A DNA stretch of 64,000 bases from Kapaibacterium sp044224925 (lineage in GTDB: Bacteria > Bacteroidota > Ignavibacteria > Kapaibacteriales > Kapaibacteriaceae): the NCBI GenBank assembly GCA_044224925.1, contig JBGAJM010000001.1:868001-932000 (forward strand), given 5' to 3'. How positions within the stretch are numbered: position 1 is the first letter of the stretch; the number at the start of each line of letters is the position of its first letter. Positions 1 to 9,174 of the stretch are shown here, one piece after another. Below the pieces are notes generated by a model, which was not told the origin of the DNA, ran no database searches, and was given only the letters and a program-made list of their open reading frames with translations. The position numbers and the translations under genes were made by a program.

Positions 1-451
1 TCGTGCGTGGTTCTTCCTGGACATCTTCATCTTCGGTGCGCTCTTGAAGTATGGGAAGAAGGACACCGAGCTCCCGGCTCTCAAGAAGAACTTCACGCTG
101 TATGCTATCGTGATCACGATCATCTACGGGGTGATCTATGTTGCCTTCAAAGAAACAGGATATGAAACATCCATTGGAGCCGTCACGGCATTCTTGTTGA
201 ATGCAGTGATATCTGTGTCGTATGTGTTCGACTACACGAAGTTTGCCGACACGATCTACTACTCTCCGTGGGTTGCATGGCTGAAGGCCATTGGGACGGG
301 AACAAATTCGATCTTCATGTTCCTGCACTATCCCGACAATCACCTCATCCATCTTGCCTGCGTGATCATTGCGATCTTTGATGCCTGGTACATTTTCCTG
401 ATCACGAGAGATAGACTCCGCGGTAGAGCTGTGCCGCAACCAATTCGGTAA
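1..451 (+). CDS. Integral membrane protein, 5' truncated by window edge
   Basis: The reading frame is open from base 2 to the TAA at 449-451, so the true start lies outside the window. About 149 residues are visible. They contain roughly four hydrophobic segments (for example around WFFLDIFIFGALL, YAIVITIIYGVIYVAF, AFLLNAVISVSYVF and LACVIIAIFDAWYIFLI), separated by short charged loops, and end in a basic tail. I do not recognise the family and assign no function. It ends 5 bases before the large kinase/cyclase gene, so the two are probably co-transcribed. The TTG at 44 is an internal codon, not a convincing start, because the upstream sequence continues in frame as a membrane segment. Confidence 0.7.
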   Translation, partial: RAWFFLDIFIFGALLKYGKKDTELPALKKNFTLYAIVITIIYGVIYVAFKETGYETSIGAVTAFLLNAVISVSYVFDYTKFADTIYYSPWVAWLKAIGTGTNSIFMFLHYPDNHLIHLACVIIAIFDAWYIFLITRDRLRGRAVPQPIR

Positions 452-456
452 CATCC

Positions 457-3400
457 ATGTCGATCATGTATCCTGTCGGATTTGATTCGTTCGAAGAGGT
501 TCATCAGTCGTCCATGATGACCGTGTTTCGAGCGCGCAGACAGTCCGATGGCGCAACGGTGATCTTGAAGGCCGTGCAAGCAGATGAAGATCCGTCCATT
601 GCAACGCGCGTCATCAACCACTATCTGATCGCAAAGGAGCTCGATGTCCCCGGCGTAGCGCGTGTGTACGATGTGCTGAAGAACGATCCGTGGCTCTTCC
701 TTGTCATGGAAGATGTGGGGCCGTTCACGCTTGAAGATCATCTTGCATCGACCACGCCGAGACTGGACGAGACGTGCCGCCTTGCCGCCCTCATTGCGGA
801 CGCACTTTCTACCCTGCATTCGCATCGCGTCATCCACCGAGATCTCACCCCTTCGAATGTGGTCCTCCGTCCGCACGACGGAAGCGTGAGCATCATCGAC
901 CTTGGCATTTCTGCCCATCTTCCTGAACACGGAGACCTTCCCGTTCCGGTGAGCATTCAGGGCACACTTCGCTACATCGCACCCGAGCAAACGGGACGTG
1001 TGCATCGTGGCATCGACCAACGTGCAGATCTCTACTCGTTGGGCGTGATCCTGTATCGCATGATCAGCGGTCGGCTACCGTTCGAGTCGAGCGACTCCGT
1101 GGAACTCCTCCATGCCCACCTTGCAACGGCACCGCCTCCCCTCCGAGAGATCGTCGATGGGGTCCCCGACGTGCTCTGTTCGATCGTCGACCGACTTCTC
1201 GCAAAGAATCCGGATGACAGGTATCAGACGGCCTTCGGGTTGGCGCACGATCTCCGTGCTGTGCGCGCTGCGTTGCGCGACGACGATGCTTTGCAGCGGA
1301 TCGTCTTGGGCAGTCGTGATGTGTATGACCGACTTTCCATTCCCAACATCATCCTGGGAAGAACGCGCGAACTCCATCGCATGCGGAACATCTACGATGC
1401 CATGCGGCTTGGAGGGATGTCCTACGTCGAGATCGACGGTCCGGCCGGTAGTGGGAAGTCCGGACTTGTGGACGCGTTCTGCGTAGAACGACTGGCCGAA
1501 GGCGTACTCGTGGTGCGCGGGAAGTATGACGAAGTACAGCGTGGCGTTCCGTTTGCGGGCTTCGTCCAGGCGTTGCGTGAAGTGGTTCGGCATGTACACC
1601 GCCAGTCTCCGGACATTGTCGATATGTGGCGCAGCAGACTTCAGTCTGCGCTTGAATCATTCGGAAGTGTTCTTGCGGCCATTCTGCCCGAGATCGAGAC
1701 CATCATCGGTACGCAGGATGATGTTGTCAACCTTTCGGCCGTCGATGCAGAGGCGCGATTCAACGTTGCCATGACGGCACTGATGTCGGCACTTGGTACG
1801 CAGGATCATCCCGTGATCGTCGTGCTCGAGGATCTTCAATGGGCCGATACGGCATCGCGGCTGCTGCTCTCCACCCTTCTTACATCTGGGAAATGTGATC
1901 ACGTGATGGTGATCGCCACGAGTCGCGAATCAGAGATCACGAAGCTCGCTCCAACGAATCACAGCACCATTCATCTCGGTCCGCTCACACGTGAAGACGT
2001 CGGAGAATTCCTGCAACTCTGTTTGCACAGATCGGCGGCGGAGCTCGACCCACTCACCCGTGCCGTCTTTGCGAGTACGGATGGGAATCCGTTCGTCCTC
2101 CGCCAGTACATCGAACATTTGCATCGCACCGGTTCGCTCACATTCGATAGCGCTCAGCACGTGTGGACGTGGGATGAACGTGCGCAGACGCCAACGGCAG
2201 CGTCCTCGAATGTCGATCAGCTTGTGGCCCAAGGTCTTGAGGCCATGGACGAGCGATCACGCAAGGTGCTCGTCGTTGCGTCGTTCGCCGGCTACTCGTT
2301 CACCTCGGTCGATATCGAGGTGGCCCTCTCGACGGACGATGGAGATATCGACAGTGCCGTGGCCAACGGAATTCGTGGTGGCATCATTGCCGACGTCTAT
2401 AGCGATGAGGGCGATCACTCGTATCGCTTCGTCCACGATCGCATTCGCACGGTCCTGTACGAATCGATCCCTGCGTCCGAGCGCGCGTTGATCCACTATC
2501 GCTACGCCAGTTCTGCTCTTGTCGAGAGCATCGACGAGGATACGGACGCGGTCTTTGTGCTTGCTGAGCACATCCGGTATGGTCTTCCCGCATTCGAACA
2601 CCGTGATGAGCGGATCGCAGCGGCCAAGGCCTGCTTGACGGCGGCGCGCCTTGCGCGGAAGAGTGTTGCCTTTCAGAGTGCCATCATCTATCTCGAAACA
2701 GCAACCGCACTGATGGCAGGCATCGATGTGGATGCATCGCTACGCATCCCGATCCTCGTTCTCCTTGCAGAATGTGAAGGCGCGCAAGGAAACGACCCTG
2801 TCGCACGCGCACTCTATGAGCAAGTGTTGGCCGAGGTGACAGACCCCATGGAACGCGGTCGGATCCTTGAACAGCGCATGCAGTTGCACAACGTGGCCAG
2901 CAGATTCGACAATGTGCTCGAAGACGGGATCGAAGCGCTTCGCGCACTTGGTGTGAAGTTCCCTCGCAAGGTCGGTCCGTTGCAGGTCGTGTGGTCACTC
3001 ATCATGGCACGCTACTACCGAGGCAGACGGTCGACGACTGCGGCTGAGTGGCGGCCGATCCTCACCGATGAGCGACTGATCCTGATCAGCTCCATTCTCA
3101 ATGGCTTCAGTGCTGCCGCCTATTACACAAGTACGGACCTCTTCACGTATGTCTTCATGCTTCGCGCACAGATCACGCTACGGTACGGTCATGCGTCCCC
3201 TACGTTCGACGCGTATTCCACCTATGGCGTCATCATGTCGGTGCTTGGCATTCGAACCACCGGCGAGGCCTATGGGAAGCTCTCGGTCTCATTGAGCGAT
3301 CGGTTCACCGACCAGGGTGCTCGTTCGCGATCGCTGTTCAACTACGGATGCATGATCGCGCATTGGACCCACGATGCACATGTAAGTCTGCAGTCACTGG

Positions 3401-5463
3401 AACAGGCATCGGAAGCTGCGCTTGCAGCGGGCGATCAATTGTATGTGGCCTATAGTGAAGGCGTCGCGCTGCAGACGCGTCTCTTCCTTGGCGCCTCGCT
3501 TCCTTCCCTTGAGCAACAAGCGCGTGCATCCCTTGCGTTGCTACGTCGCGTCTATCAACGCGTTGAGACGTTGCCGATCGCAGCATCGACGTACTACCTG
3601 ATGTTCAGTCAGCTCCACAAGGGGCTAACCGGAAGTGCGGCCATCGAACGGGACCTGAACGACGCTGAGTTCAATTCTGATGACTACGTGGCAGCGCTCG
3701 AAGCGGTCAAGAACACGACCGGACTTGGCGTTTGGTATGGAACACTCTGCATGAATGCCGTTATCAATGCCGACGAACAACGAGCCATTCGCTATGCAGA
3801 GATCCAGCAGAAGTACAAGCAAGGCCTCATGGGTCAGGTGATCGGTATCGAGATCTGGTTCTTCAATGGACTCGCCTACCTTGGGATGGCCCTTCGCGGT
3901 CAACAACCCGTGGATCGACGTTCCGTGCGCATGGGCAGACGCCTTGCGAAGAAGTTCGCAGGGTGGGCAAGGTCCTCACCCGAGACCTTCACCGCACGCG
4001 CTCGTGTATTGAAGGGGTTGGTACATCTAGTCGATGGCGAGAACCACAAGGCAATGGACGTCCTGCACGAAGGGATGAACGATGCACGGCTGCGCGGGTT
4101 CACGCATGTAGAGGCCCTTGCCCTTGAATGGCTTTCCATTGCTGCATCTCGAAGTGGTCATGCAGATGCTGCTGAACACTATCGCGAGCGAAGTGCCTCG
4201 GTGTTCGAATCGTGGGGTGCAACGCATGCTGCCCATCGACTTCGTCCGCGCAGGTCCGTTACCGAGCGTGCACCCACGGTGCATTCGTCGGTTTCCCTCG
4301 GCACCACGCTTGCAGAAGGTGCCGATGTTGTGGACATCGTCGGCATCCTTCGCGCTGCGAATGCACTTGCTAGCGAGATCCGTCTCGATGATCTGGTGCA
4401 ACGCATGGTATCCATCGTTCTGCAGATCGGCGGAGCGGACAGAGCACTGTTGCTCTTCGTCGACAAGCAGGGCGTTGCAAGCGTGCAAGCAGAGGCACGC
4501 TCTGACGAGAGCACCGATGCGCGGGAGTACTGCGTGCCGGCGGTGTTCGAAGCGGCACGCACCGGCGACACCGTGATCGTGGACGATGCACGCGTAGATC
4601 TGCGCTTCGGGATCGACCGATACGTGCGCACCACAGGGATGCTCTCCATTCTCTCCATGCCCATTCTGCATCAGGGCAAGATGATGGGCGTGCTCTACTT
4701 GGAGAATTCACTTTCGTCGCAGGCGTTCACGCCCGATCGGACACAGATCCTGCACATGTTGAGCAGTCAGATCGCCGTGTCACTCGAGAATGCGCGTTTG
4801 TATCGCGAGCAGCAACAACTCACATCGTCGTTCGCGCGATTCGTGCCAACGGAGTTCCTCGAATCACTCGATAAGCACACCGTCGTGGACGTTGTGCTCG
4901 GCGATGCCGTACGTCGTACCATGACCGTGATGTTCGCCGATATACGACGGTTCACGTCGCTGTCCGAACACATGAACGTCGACGATAACTTCCGATTCCT
5001 GAACACCTACTTGCAACACATCGAGCCCGACGTGTACGCGAATGGCGGCTTCATCGACAAGTACATCGGCGATGCCGTGATGGCCCTCTTCCCCGGCGGT
5101 GCCGATGCTGCCGTTCAGGCCGCCATTTCCATGCAACACAGTATCGCACGGTACAATGAGGAGCGAAGGCAGCAGGGACTGGAGACCATTGAAGTTGGCA
5201 TTGGATTGCATACCGGTGAAGTGATGCTGGGCACGGTGGGCTCGGCCCACCGCATGGACACCACGGCCATTGGCGACACCGTCAACCTTGCATCGCGTGT
5301 CGAGAATCTCACCAAGAGCACGAAGTCTCCCGTGTTGATCACCGGAGCAACATTCGATGCATTGGAAGATCCGTCGCAATTTGTGACCCGCCGCGTCGGA
5401 GAGGAAACTGTTCGCGGGCGTTCCGAAGCACTCACCATCTATGAAGTGATCATCACATCATGA
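457..5463 (+). CDS. Ser/Thr kinase - STAND ATPase - GAF - adenylate cyclase fusion protein
   Basis: 1668 residues, probably cytoplasmic. Residues 1-270 form a protein kinase domain with lysine K38, HRDLTPSN at 127-134 (catalytic D129), metal-binding DLG at 148-150 and an APE-like IAPEQ. Residues about 300-600 are an AAA_16/STAND ATPase with Walker A GPAGSGKS near 328-335 and Walker B LEDLQWAD near 457-464. A long helical, TPR-like region follows. A GAF domain covers about 1293-1455. A class III nucleotidyl cyclase covers about 1489-1660, with metal-binding aspartates in FADIRRF (D1495) and YIGDAVMAL (D1539). The Lys in FIDKYIGD and the Asp in RMDTTAIGD favour ATP over GTP. The kinase lysine after HRDL is replaced by Thr. 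This architecture suggests stimulus-gated phosphorylation plus cAMP synthesis; the ligand is unknown. The stop overlaps the next start as ATGA. Confidence 0.9.
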   Translation: MSIMYPVGFDSFEEVHQSSMMTVFRARRQSDGATVILKAVQADEDPSIATRVINHYLIAKELDVPGVARVYDVLKNDPWLFLVMEDVGPFTLEDHLASTTPRLDETCRLAALIADALSTLHSHRVIHRDLTPSNVVLRPHDGSVSIIDLGISAHLPEHGDLPVPVSIQGTLRYIAPEQTGRVHRGIDQRADLYSLGVILYRMISGRLPFESSDSVELLHAHLATAPPPLREIVDGVPDVLCSIVDRLLAKNPDDRYQTAFGLAHDLRAVRAALRDDDALQRIVLGSRDVYDRLSIPNIILGRTRELHRMRNIYDAMRLGGMSYVEIDGPAGSGKSGLVDAFCVERLAEGVLVVRGKYDEVQRGVPFAGFVQALREVVRHVHRQSPDIVDMWRSRLQSALESFGSVLAAILPEIETIIGTQDDVVNLSAVDAEARFNVAMTALMSALGTQDHPVIVVLEDLQWADTASRLLLSTLLTSGKCDHVMVIATSRESEITKLAPTNHSTIHLGPLTREDVGEFLQLCLHRSAAELDPLTRAVFASTDGNPFVLRQYIEHLHRTGSLTFDSAQHVWTWDERAQTPTAASSNVDQLVAQGLEAMDERSRKVLVVASFAGYSFTSVDIEVALSTDDGDIDSAVANGIRGGIIADVYSDEGDHSYRFVHDRIRTVLYESIPASERALIHYRYASSALVESIDEDTDAVFVLAEHIRYGLPAFEHRDERIAAAKACLTAARLARKSVAFQSAIIYLETATALMAGIDVDASLRIPILVLLAECEGAQGNDPVARALYEQVLAEVTDPMERGRILEQRMQLHNVASRFDNVLEDGIEALRALGVKFPRKVGPLQVVWSLIMARYYRGRRSTTAAEWRPILTDERLILISSILNGFSAAAYYTSTDLFTYVFMLRAQITLRYGHASPTFDAYSTYGVIMSVLGIRTTGEAYGKLSVSLSDRFTDQGARSRSLFNYGCMIAHWTHDAHVSLQSLEQASEAALAAGDQLYVAYSEGVALQTRLFLGASLPSLEQQARASLALLRRVYQRVETLPIAASTYYLMFSQLHKGLTGSAAIERDLNDAEFNSDDYVAALEAVKNTTGLGVWYGTLCMNAVINADEQRAIRYAEIQQKYKQGLMGQVIGIEIWFFNGLAYLGMALRGQQPVDRRSVRMGRRLAKKFAGWARSSPETFTARARVLKGLVHLVDGENHKAMDVLHEGMNDARLRGFTHVEALALEWLSIAASRSGHADAAEHYRERSASVFESWGATHAAHRLRPRRSVTERAPTVHSSVSLGTTLAEGADVVDIVGILRAANALASEIRLDDLVQRMVSIVLQIGGADRALLLFVDKQGVASVQAEARSDESTDAREYCVPAVFEAARTGDTVIVDDARVDLRFGIDRYVRTTGMLSILSMPILHQGKMMGVLYLENSLSSQAFTPDRTQILHMLSSQIAVSLENARLYREQQQLTSSFARFVPTEFLESLDKHTVVDVVLGDAVRRTMTVMFADIRRFTSLSEHMNVDDNFRFLNTYLQHIEPDVYANGGFIDKYIGDAVMALFPGGADAAVQAAISMQHSIARYNEERRQQGLETIEVGIGLHTGEVMLGTVGSAHRMDTTAIGDTVNLASRVENLTKSTKSPVLITGATFDALEDPSQFVTRRVGEETVRGRSEALTIYEVIITS

Positions 5464-6245
5464 CGCATGTTCTTCTGAGTATTCCGTGGCCCATCCTCGT
5501 GGGCCTTGTGATCACCATCGTCTGTTCCGTCTTCATTGGCGGACTCCATCTTGTGCGCCGTCGCGCCATCTTTGGTAACCTGCGCGACAGTCACGACGTG
5601 GCCGGCTTTGCCTATGGTGTTGTTGGCGTGGTCTATGCAGTGCTTCTCGGCTTCATGGTGTTGAAGTCCTACGACAAGTCCGTGGCCGTGCACGATGCTT
5701 TGAACGACGAGGCCCGCGTCCTCCTTGACCTCGGCCATCACAGTCTGGCCTTTCCCGACTCGGTGAGCACGTCTATGCGTGCAGGTCTCATCCGGTATGC
5801 CCACACGGTGATCGAGCACGAATGGCCACAGATGGCCCATCATGCAAAGCTCATCGACGATCGCTCTTCCATCGACGCGCTCTGGCGTCTCTACCTGCAA
5901 CAGCAGCCCGTGTCGCAGCGCGAGTATGTGTGGTTCGATCATTCGATCAACCTGATCGACGATCTCAGCGATGCGCGACTGCGCCGGCAAGTGGCCTCGC
6001 ACGAAGGCATCCGTCCCATGATGTGGGGTCTGCTCATCATCGGCGGTATGATCGTCGTGGTCTTCCTCTACCTCTTCGAAGTGAAGGGCATCTTCCGCCA
6101 TTCCCTCTTCATTTCCTTGATCGCAGGTTCGATCACGTTCGTCTTGCTCGTCGTCCTGGCCTTCGACCATCCGTTCACGGGTCCGAGCGGCATCGAGCCC
6201 ACCATGCTCGAGAACGTCGTACGGCATTTGTCAGACCTTCCCTAG
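5460..6245 (+). CDS. DUF4239 (bestrophin-like) membrane protein
   Basis: 261 residues. An N-terminal membrane helix (WPILVGLVITIVCSVFIGG) is followed by an RRR positive patch and a second helix (AYGVVGVVYAVLLGFMVL). Then come a soluble helical middle region with conserved-looking DALNDEARVLLDLG and two C-terminal helices. The helix pattern and the HDVAGFAYGVVGVVYAVLLG stretch match the DUF4239 family, sometimes called bestrophin-like; its function is not established. The start ATG overlaps the stop of the kinase/cyclase gene (ATGA), which implies translational coupling. It is a candidate membrane partner or effector of that signalling protein, but this is inference from position only. Confidence 0.75.
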   Translation: MTHVLLSIPWPILVGLVITIVCSVFIGGLHLVRRRAIFGNLRDSHDVAGFAYGVVGVVYAVLLGFMVLKSYDKSVAVHDALNDEARVLLDLGHHSLAFPDSVSTSMRAGLIRYAHTVIEHEWPQMAHHAKLIDDRSSIDALWRLYLQQQPVSQREYVWFDHSINLIDDLSDARLRRQVASHEGIRPMMWGLLIIGGMIVVVFLYLFEVKGIFRHSLFISLIAGSITFVLLVVLAFDHPFTGPSGIEPTMLENVVRHLSDLP

Positions 6246-6297
6246 AACCCGCACCCGACCACGTACTAGTTCGACGGTTCATTCGTCACTGCACGCT

Positions 6298-7614
6298 ATG
6301 AACATCAACAAGCTCACCCTGAAGGCCCAAGAGGCCGTACAAAAGGCTCAGGAGATCGCCGCAGGATATCAGAACCAGGCGCTTGAGCCCGTTCACCTCC
6401 TTGCCGCCCTGGTCCAGGACTCGCAGGGCATCGTCCCGCCGTTGCTGCAAAAGACCGGTGCGTCGATGAACTTTCTCAAGATCAAGGTCAACGAACTCAT
6501 GGAACGCCTGCCAAAGGTGCAAGGTGTTTCGGGCACGCATCTTTCGTCCGACCTGAATGCCGTGATGCAAACGGCCTTCAAAGAAGCGCAGGACATGAAG
6601 GATGAATACGTGAGCACGGAACACGTGCTCATGGCCTTAGCGGAATCGCGGACGCCGGCAGGACAACTGCTCAGGGACCAAGGTGCCACGCGCGAGGCCA
6701 TCCTGAAAGTGCTGGCCGAGATCCGTGGCGATCGGAAGATCACCGATCAGAATCCCGAAGACAAGTATCAATCGCTGCAGAAGTATGCGCGGAACTTGAA
6801 CGAAGAGGCACGCAAAGGAAAGATCGATCCTGTGATCGGTCGTGAAGACGAGATCCGACGCGTGTTGCAAGTGCTCTCCCGTCGCACCAAGAACAACCCC
6901 GTGCTCATCGGAGAACCGGGCGTTGGCAAAACGGCCATCGTCGAAGGCATTGCGCAACGCATCGTGTCCGGCGACGTCCCCGAGTCACTGAAGAGCAAGA
7001 CCATCTATTCGCTCGACATGGGAGCGCTGATCGCGGGTACGAGTTTTCGCGGACAGTTCGAAGAACGCTTGAAGGCCGTTGTCCAAGAGGTCACCGACAG
7101 TGATGGCGAGTTCATCCTCTTCATCGACGAGTTGCACACGCTCGTTGGAGCCGGCGCCACGGGTGGCTCCATGGATGCGGCCAACATCCTCAAGCCCGCC
7201 CTTGCTCGCGGAGACCTGCGCGCCATTGGGGCGACCACGCTCGACGAGTATCAGAAGTACCTCGAAAAGGATGCGGCCCTCGAACGTCGGTTCCAGAAGG
7301 TCAACGTCGACGAGCCCAGTGTCGACGATACCATCTCCATCTTACGCGGACTCAAAGAACGCTACGAAGTGCATCATGGTGTTCGCATCACCGATGCGGC
7401 CATCGTTGCGGCAGCACAGCTCAGCAATCGGTATATTACCAACAGATTCTTGCCCGATAAGGCCATCGACCTTGTGGACGAGGCAGCGTCGAAGCTCCGC
7501 ATCGAGATCGACTCCATGCCCGAAGAGGTGGACTCCCTAGAACGCAGGATCCGTCAGCTCGAGATCGAGCGACAAGCATTGCTCCGTGAGTTAGGTGAAT
7601 CATCGTCCGCATGA
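6298..7614 (+). CDS. Half-length ClpB-like disaggregase (N domain plus first AAA+ domain only)
   Basis: 438 residues that align from residue 1 with ClpB/Hsp104. There is a double Clp N domain (about 1-145), then AAA+ module 1 with Walker A GEPGVGKT at 205-212, Walker B FILFIDELH at 272-280, the pore-loop region GALIAGTSFRGQFEERLK, and sensor/arginine-finger segments (GATTLDEYQKYLEKDAALERR). Full ClpB is about 860 residues. Here the protein stops just after the start of the coiled-coil M domain (RRIRQLEIERQALLRE) and ends in a short tail, GESSSA. The M domain and second ATPase domain are absent, and no frame downstream resumes them. It could be a stable ClpB-N-like factor or a decayed gene; a complete clpB may exist elsewhere. 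The stop overlaps the next start (ATGA). Confidence 0.88.
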   Translation: MNINKLTLKAQEAVQKAQEIAAGYQNQALEPVHLLAALVQDSQGIVPPLLQKTGASMNFLKIKVNELMERLPKVQGVSGTHLSSDLNAVMQTAFKEAQDMKDEYVSTEHVLMALAESRTPAGQLLRDQGATREAILKVLAEIRGDRKITDQNPEDKYQSLQKYARNLNEEARKGKIDPVIGREDEIRRVLQVLSRRTKNNPVLIGEPGVGKTAIVEGIAQRIVSGDVPESLKSKTIYSLDMGALIAGTSFRGQFEERLKAVVQEVTDSDGEFILFIDELHTLVGAGATGGSMDAANILKPALARGDLRAIGATTLDEYQKYLEKDAALERRFQKVNVDEPSVDDTISILRGLKERYEVHHGVRITDAAIVAAAQLSNRYITNRFLPDKAIDLVDEAASKLRIEIDSMPEEVDSLERRIRQLEIERQALLRELGESSSA

Positions 7615-8186
7615 CAGCATTTGCATCCATCCCTCGAACCCGCCGTGAGCGCTTGCGCATGGCGGGTTTCTTGTTTGTGCTCGTCTGTGGATTTGCGTGC
7701 ACGTATCTGTTGATGGAACCCTTTCCCTCGCCCATTCTTCCGGGCTTTGCACGCGTGCCCGATGAACGCGACACCGTGTCGATGGAGATCCCGCTCATCA
7801 TCGTCGTCTCTGCGAACAACACATCCGACACGCTCTCGGCTCAAGAGCTCTTTGCCGAGACGCGCAACGTGAATGCCATCGAACTCTTGCGCACGTCGTT
7901 CTATCACGAGCGCGAGTCGCCCGTGATCGCACGCGCCGAGGGACAAGGTCTCTACCACACGCTCAAGGAATTCCGTCGGTCCATGCGCACCTGGTTCGCT
8001 TCTGCTGTACCGGCCGTTCTGCGATCCTTCCGTCGCAACGGCAGCATCGACGCCTCATCACGCACCTGGCTGTTCGCACGCGTGCAGGCCATCCGTCCGC
8101 ACACCACCGCACAACGCATTCGCGTGGAGTGGTATGAGACCGATGCCCGTGTGCCTTTCGACGTTGTCGAGGTGAGCGCACCATGA
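7611..8186 (+). CDS. Hypothetical single-pass membrane protein
   Basis: 191 residues. A basic N-terminus (RTRRERLR) precedes one hydrophobic segment (MAGFLFVLVCGFACTYLLM), then a soluble, probably periplasmic, domain of about 155 residues containing the stretch MEIPLIIVVSANNTSDTL. I do not recognise the family. It overlaps the truncated ClpB gene upstream and the polytopic membrane gene downstream by 4 bp each (ATGA both times), so the three are almost certainly translated from one message. The downstream partner is a multi-pass protein, so the pair may form a membrane complex; this is inference from gene order. Confidence 0.6.
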   Translation: MTAFASIPRTRRERLRMAGFLFVLVCGFACTYLLMEPFPSPILPGFARVPDERDTVSMEIPLIIVVSANNTSDTLSAQELFAETRNVNAIELLRTSFYHERESPVIARAEGQGLYHTLKEFRRSMRTWFASAVPAVLRSFRRNGSIDASSRTWLFARVQAIRPHTTAQRIRVEWYETDARVPFDVVEVSAP

Positions 8187-9145
8187 GCACGTTCCGCATC
8201 CTCCTTGCCGCCTTTATCCTCACCGTTGGTGTCCCCGATGTTCGCTGGACGTCGACGCTTTCCGACGGAATGTTCACGCCGCCCTTCGGACCGATGATGT
8301 TGTTCACGGGCATTCCCTCGCTTGCATGGACCACGCTCCTGCTGTGGGCCACGTATGCCTGTGCTGTGTGGTTCCTATGGGGCAAGGGCGAGCGATGGTC
8401 GGGTCTTGCGCTCTCCGTGCTCCTCGCTGTAGGGTTCGGTCTTGAGAGTTCGTTCGGCAAGATCAATCATGCAACGCCGTACTTCATTCTGCCTGCGGTG
8501 GTAGGGTGGCAAGGCACATGGAAGCGAGCACCGCTGTACTATCTGGTGGTACTTGCATTCCAGTTCTTCACGGCCGCCATGCCCAAGATCGTGGGCGGAT
8601 GGTTGCAGCCACAGACGCATGCGGCCTATGGGTATGCTGTTGAGACGATGACCATTCAACAGTCACCCGCACTGCTCACACGATGGGCGGTGACAACACT
8701 TCCCGGATGGTTCTGGGAGATGGCCGATGTGATCACCGTTGCCTTCGAGGCACTTTTCATCGTGGCCATGTGGCGTCGTCGATCGCTTGCCCTCATCTGC
8801 TTCATCGCCCTTGCCTTCCACATCGGTGTATGGTTCACGCTGCACATTCCCGCAACGGGTTATGTGGCGTGCTATGCCTTCATCTGGCTCGCCTTCCTTG
8901 CACCACGCAGCCTCCCCGACATTGCACCACAACGCGTTCTCGCGATCACGATCGCCGCCGCCATCTACGCCGCCCTCCGCGCCTGGCTCTCCCCCATTGG
9001 TATGCTCGAGAACCTTGGCATTCCCTTCACCGAAGAAGTAGAGAACACCGTCATCATGGTGCTTGGAGGAGGAACGTTGATGTGGTTGTATGGAAGGACC
9101 GCAACGAAAAACGCCAGGCTTGCAAGCAAACCTGGCGTCGTGTGA
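8183..9145 (+). CDS. Polytopic membrane protein, weakly HTTM/DoxX-like
   Basis: 320 residues with seven or more hydrophobic helices, spread from the N-terminus (ILLAAFILTVGVP) to near the C-terminus (VIMVLGGGTLMWLYG). Features such as FGLESSFGKINHATPYFILPA and the overall spacing recall HTTM or DoxX-type membrane proteins, but I cannot confirm a family. It starts by ATGA overlap with the preceding gene. Its last codons contain a hairpin (9111-9138) that serves the opposite strand as a terminator, so its C-terminal residues are constrained by two functions. Confidence 0.6.
   Translation: MSTFRILLAAFILTVGVPDVRWTSTLSDGMFTPPFGPMMLFTGIPSLAWTTLLLWATYACAVWFLWGKGERWSGLALSVLLAVGFGLESSFGKINHATPYFILPAVVGWQGTWKRAPLYYLVVLAFQFFTAAMPKIVGGWLQPQTHAAYGYAVETMTIQQSPALLTRWAVTTLPGWFWEMADVITVAFEALFIVAMWRRRSLALICFIALAFHIGVWFTLHIPATGYVACYAFIWLAFLAPRSLPDIAPQRVLAITIAAAIYAALRAWLSPIGMLENLGIPFTEEVENTVIMVLGGGTLMWLYGRTATKNARLASKPGVV
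9107..9138 (-). terminator. Rho-independent terminator of nuoG-nuoH-nuoI, inside the convergent gene
   Basis: Perfect 8-bp stem ACGCCAGG (9111-9118) with CCTGGCGT (9131-9138) and a 12-nt loop. On the minus strand it is followed by a run of five T. It lies about 37 bp past the nuoI stop and inside the last codons of the plus-strand gene ending at 9145. Confidence 0.7.
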
Positions 9146-9174
9146 TCTTTGAACTTACTTCTCTTTTACTTCTC

